A stretch of DNA of 7,377 nt from Candidatus Peregrinibacteria bacterium (GTDB lineage: Bacteria > Patescibacteriota > Gracilibacteria > UBA1369 > PNNO01), in contig WJKT01000014.1 of assembly GCA_014728955.1 (NCBI GenBank), positions 1 through 7,377 on the forward strand, read 5' to 3'. Position 1 is the first letter of the stretch; every line of letters begins with the position of its first letter. Positions 6,558 through 7,377 of the stretch are shown here, one piece after another. The notes below the pieces were generated by a model. It was not told the DNA's origin, did not search any database, and saw nothing but the letters and a program-made list of their open reading frames with translations. The translations under genes were made by a program, and so were the position numbers.

Positions 6558-6577
6558 TTTCACCACATTTTACCACA
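6558..6577 (-). repeat. tandem 10-base direct repeat upstream of the methyltransferase pair
   Basis: On the minus strand TGTGGTAAAA is followed at once by TGTGGTGAAA, two ten-base units with one difference. The spacing is close to one helical turn, so both units face the same side of the DNA. The repeat overlaps the candidate -10 element and could be a binding site for a regulator. Confidence 0.45.
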
Positions 6578-6595
6578 TAGAGTGATATATGAACA
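6567..6595 (-). promoter_or_regulatory. candidate promoter of the methyltransferase pair
   Basis: On the minus strand TAAAAT (6572-6567, five of six matches to the -10) lies 17 bases after TGTTCA (6595-6590), which matches the -35 at only three of six positions. The -35 begins directly after the stop codon of the upstream gene. The pair could therefore have its own start site, or simply be read through from upstream. Confidence 0.33.
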
Positions 6596-6597
6596 GT

Positions 6598-7377
6598 TTA
6601 TGCCCTTAATTCTTCGTCTACCGAGTAATGTTCGCCATCTTGATCGCCTATTTTTTTCGCTAATGCTTCTTTTCGACGAGTTAGCTGTTTTCGTGCTTCA
6701 TTCATTGAAACTTTTTTCCCGGTGACAGAATCCACCAGCTGTATGTTTTCGAGATTATCGCTTGTTTTTTTGTTTTGCATTGCATTCTCGAGCTTTGTTG
6801 GATCATCCGATCCAACGCCTAAATATTCAAGATCTACATTTTCCACATGCTTTGCGCTTCCGCTCTTATCAAGTACTTGTTCCCCCTGTGTTTGTGTGAC
6901 CAGGTTTTCGTGGACGCGTGATTCAAATGTATCGCTACCAAGATGCGCATGTTGTTTTTTAAGCTGTTCGCTGCCATGAGATTGTGTAACGAGGCTCTCC
7001 TGATCTTTAAGGATGTCTTGAGCAAGTTGCAAATGTTTTATTTCTTCCTGCACATTACGGTTTTTGAGCTGTTGTTCAATAGTTTGTATGACGGCATCAT
7101 CCGATGCCGCTTCCAATGCATTTAACTCAAGAGTTAATTGCTTAACTTTTTCGGCGCTAAAAGTGTTATTTTGATGCATCGAAATAACCGCTTCATGCAG
7201 ACCAAGTGCTTTTTCCAAATTACCGGCTTGTTCGCTGGTGAGCGCTTGTTGTTGCAAAGTCTCAACTATAGCTTGAACATCTTGTGCTTCAAGCGCTTCG
7301 GGTTTTTCTTGGGCTTCTTGTTCAGCGTTCTTTTCTCCGTGATGTTTTACGTCATAGGCGCGTGCTTCTTTATATAC
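6598..7377 (-). CDS. unrecognised Gln/Glu-rich helical protein (5' end outside window)
   Basis: The frame is open from the right edge to the TAA at 6600-6598: 259 residues are visible with no ATG in the first part. A TTG at 7257 could be read as a start, but the frame continues cleanly upstream with the same composition (EKNAEQEAQEKPEALEAQ), so the gene more likely begins outside. The visible part is hydrophilic, has no membrane segment, and is rich in Gln, Glu, Lys and Ala with long predicted helices (about 20-125 and 222-245), probably coiled coil. An imperfect 14-residue repeat occurs at 126-139 (ESLVTQ...GSEQL) and 156-169 (ENLVTQ...GEQVL), with a looser third copy near 208-223. I recognise no family. 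It could be a scaffold or the tail of a larger structural protein. It lies upstream of the methyltransferases on the same strand, so it may share their transcript. Confidence 0.75.
   Translation of the reverse strand, partial: VYKEARAYDVKHHGEKNAEQEAQEKPEALEAQDVQAIVETLQQQALTSEQAGNLEKALGLHEAVISMHQNNTFSAEKVKQLTLELNALEAASDDAVIQTIEQQLKNRNVQEEIKHLQLAQDILKDQESLVTQSHGSEQLKKQHAHLGSDTFESRVHENLVTQTQGEQVLDKSGSAKHVENVDLEYLGVGSDDPTKLENAMQNKKTSDNLENIQLVDSVTGKKVSMNEARKQLTRRKEALAKKIGDQDGEHYSVDEELRA

Noticed and set aside
6081..6560. Shared ten-mer TAAGGCCTTT at 6081-6090 and 6551-6560
   Set aside because: One copy is coding (KGLK) and one is intergenic; AGGCCT also occurs elsewhere in the window, so this looks like chance and not a mobile-element end or site.
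7255..7257. TTG at 7257 as the true start of the right-edge gene
   Set aside because: The frame stays open to the window edge with the same Glu/Gln-rich composition, so an upstream start is more likely.
1..7377. TGA recoded to glycine (as in Gracilibacteria/Absconditabacteria)
   Set aside because: No TGA stops are seen among six ends, but the many Gly codons in the long frames are all GGN and no frame needs TGA as sense, so the standard bacterial code fits.
1..7377. CRISPR array, tRNA/rRNA genes, insertion sequences, toxin-antitoxin or phage genes
   Set aside because: I looked on both strands and saw no spaced repeats, cloverleaf, transposase motifs or terminal inverted repeats.

Overview
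The window looks like a chromosomal segment of a small-genome bacterium, most likely of the Candidate Phyla Radiation (Patescibacteria) and possibly near Peregrinibacteria. This is inferred from the mix of genes: an SLH-CAP surface protein, a TrmB-type regulator, a short ComEC without a nuclease domain, tandem membrane-anchored FAM173-like methyltransferases, and AT-leaning DNA with start codons that lack Shine-Dalgarno sites. All six visible stop codons are TAA or TAG, but no reading frame needs TGA as a sense codon. The TGA=Gly code of Gracilibacteria/Absconditabacteria is therefore not supported.

Left part (1-3142): an incomplete minus-strand gene encodes a secreted protein with three S-layer homology domains, a long beta-rich middle and the start of a CAP/SCP domain cut by the window edge. 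A 138-base intergenic region separates it from a divergent plus-strand lipoprotein gene and carries a near-consensus promoter for that gene. The lipoprotein has a very acidic, methionine-rich tail and ends in a strong intrinsic terminator.

Middle (3122-5537): a TrmB-family regulator on the minus strand ends inside the stem-loop of the lipoprotein terminator. It is divergent from comEC, the inner-membrane DNA-uptake channel. The shared 154-base region holds a palindrome and a hairpin that could link the regulator to itself or to comEC.

Right part (5406-7377): three minus-strand genes run in one direction. Transcription enters with an unrecognised Gln/Glu-rich, coiled-coil-like protein (its 5' end lies beyond the window). 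Two neighbouring paralogous membrane-anchored SAM methyltransferases of the FAM173 (ATPSCKMT/ANTKMT) type follow. The last of these overlaps the 3' end of comEC by 132 bases on opposite strands, with the codons of the two genes in exact register.

The theme is the cell envelope: surface anchoring, a lipoprotein, DNA uptake, and probable methylation of membrane proteins. The points most worth a second look are the tandem FAM173-like enzymes, the coding overlap between comEC and one of them, the terminator that doubles as the end of the trmB-like gene, and the Met/Asp tail of the lipoprotein.
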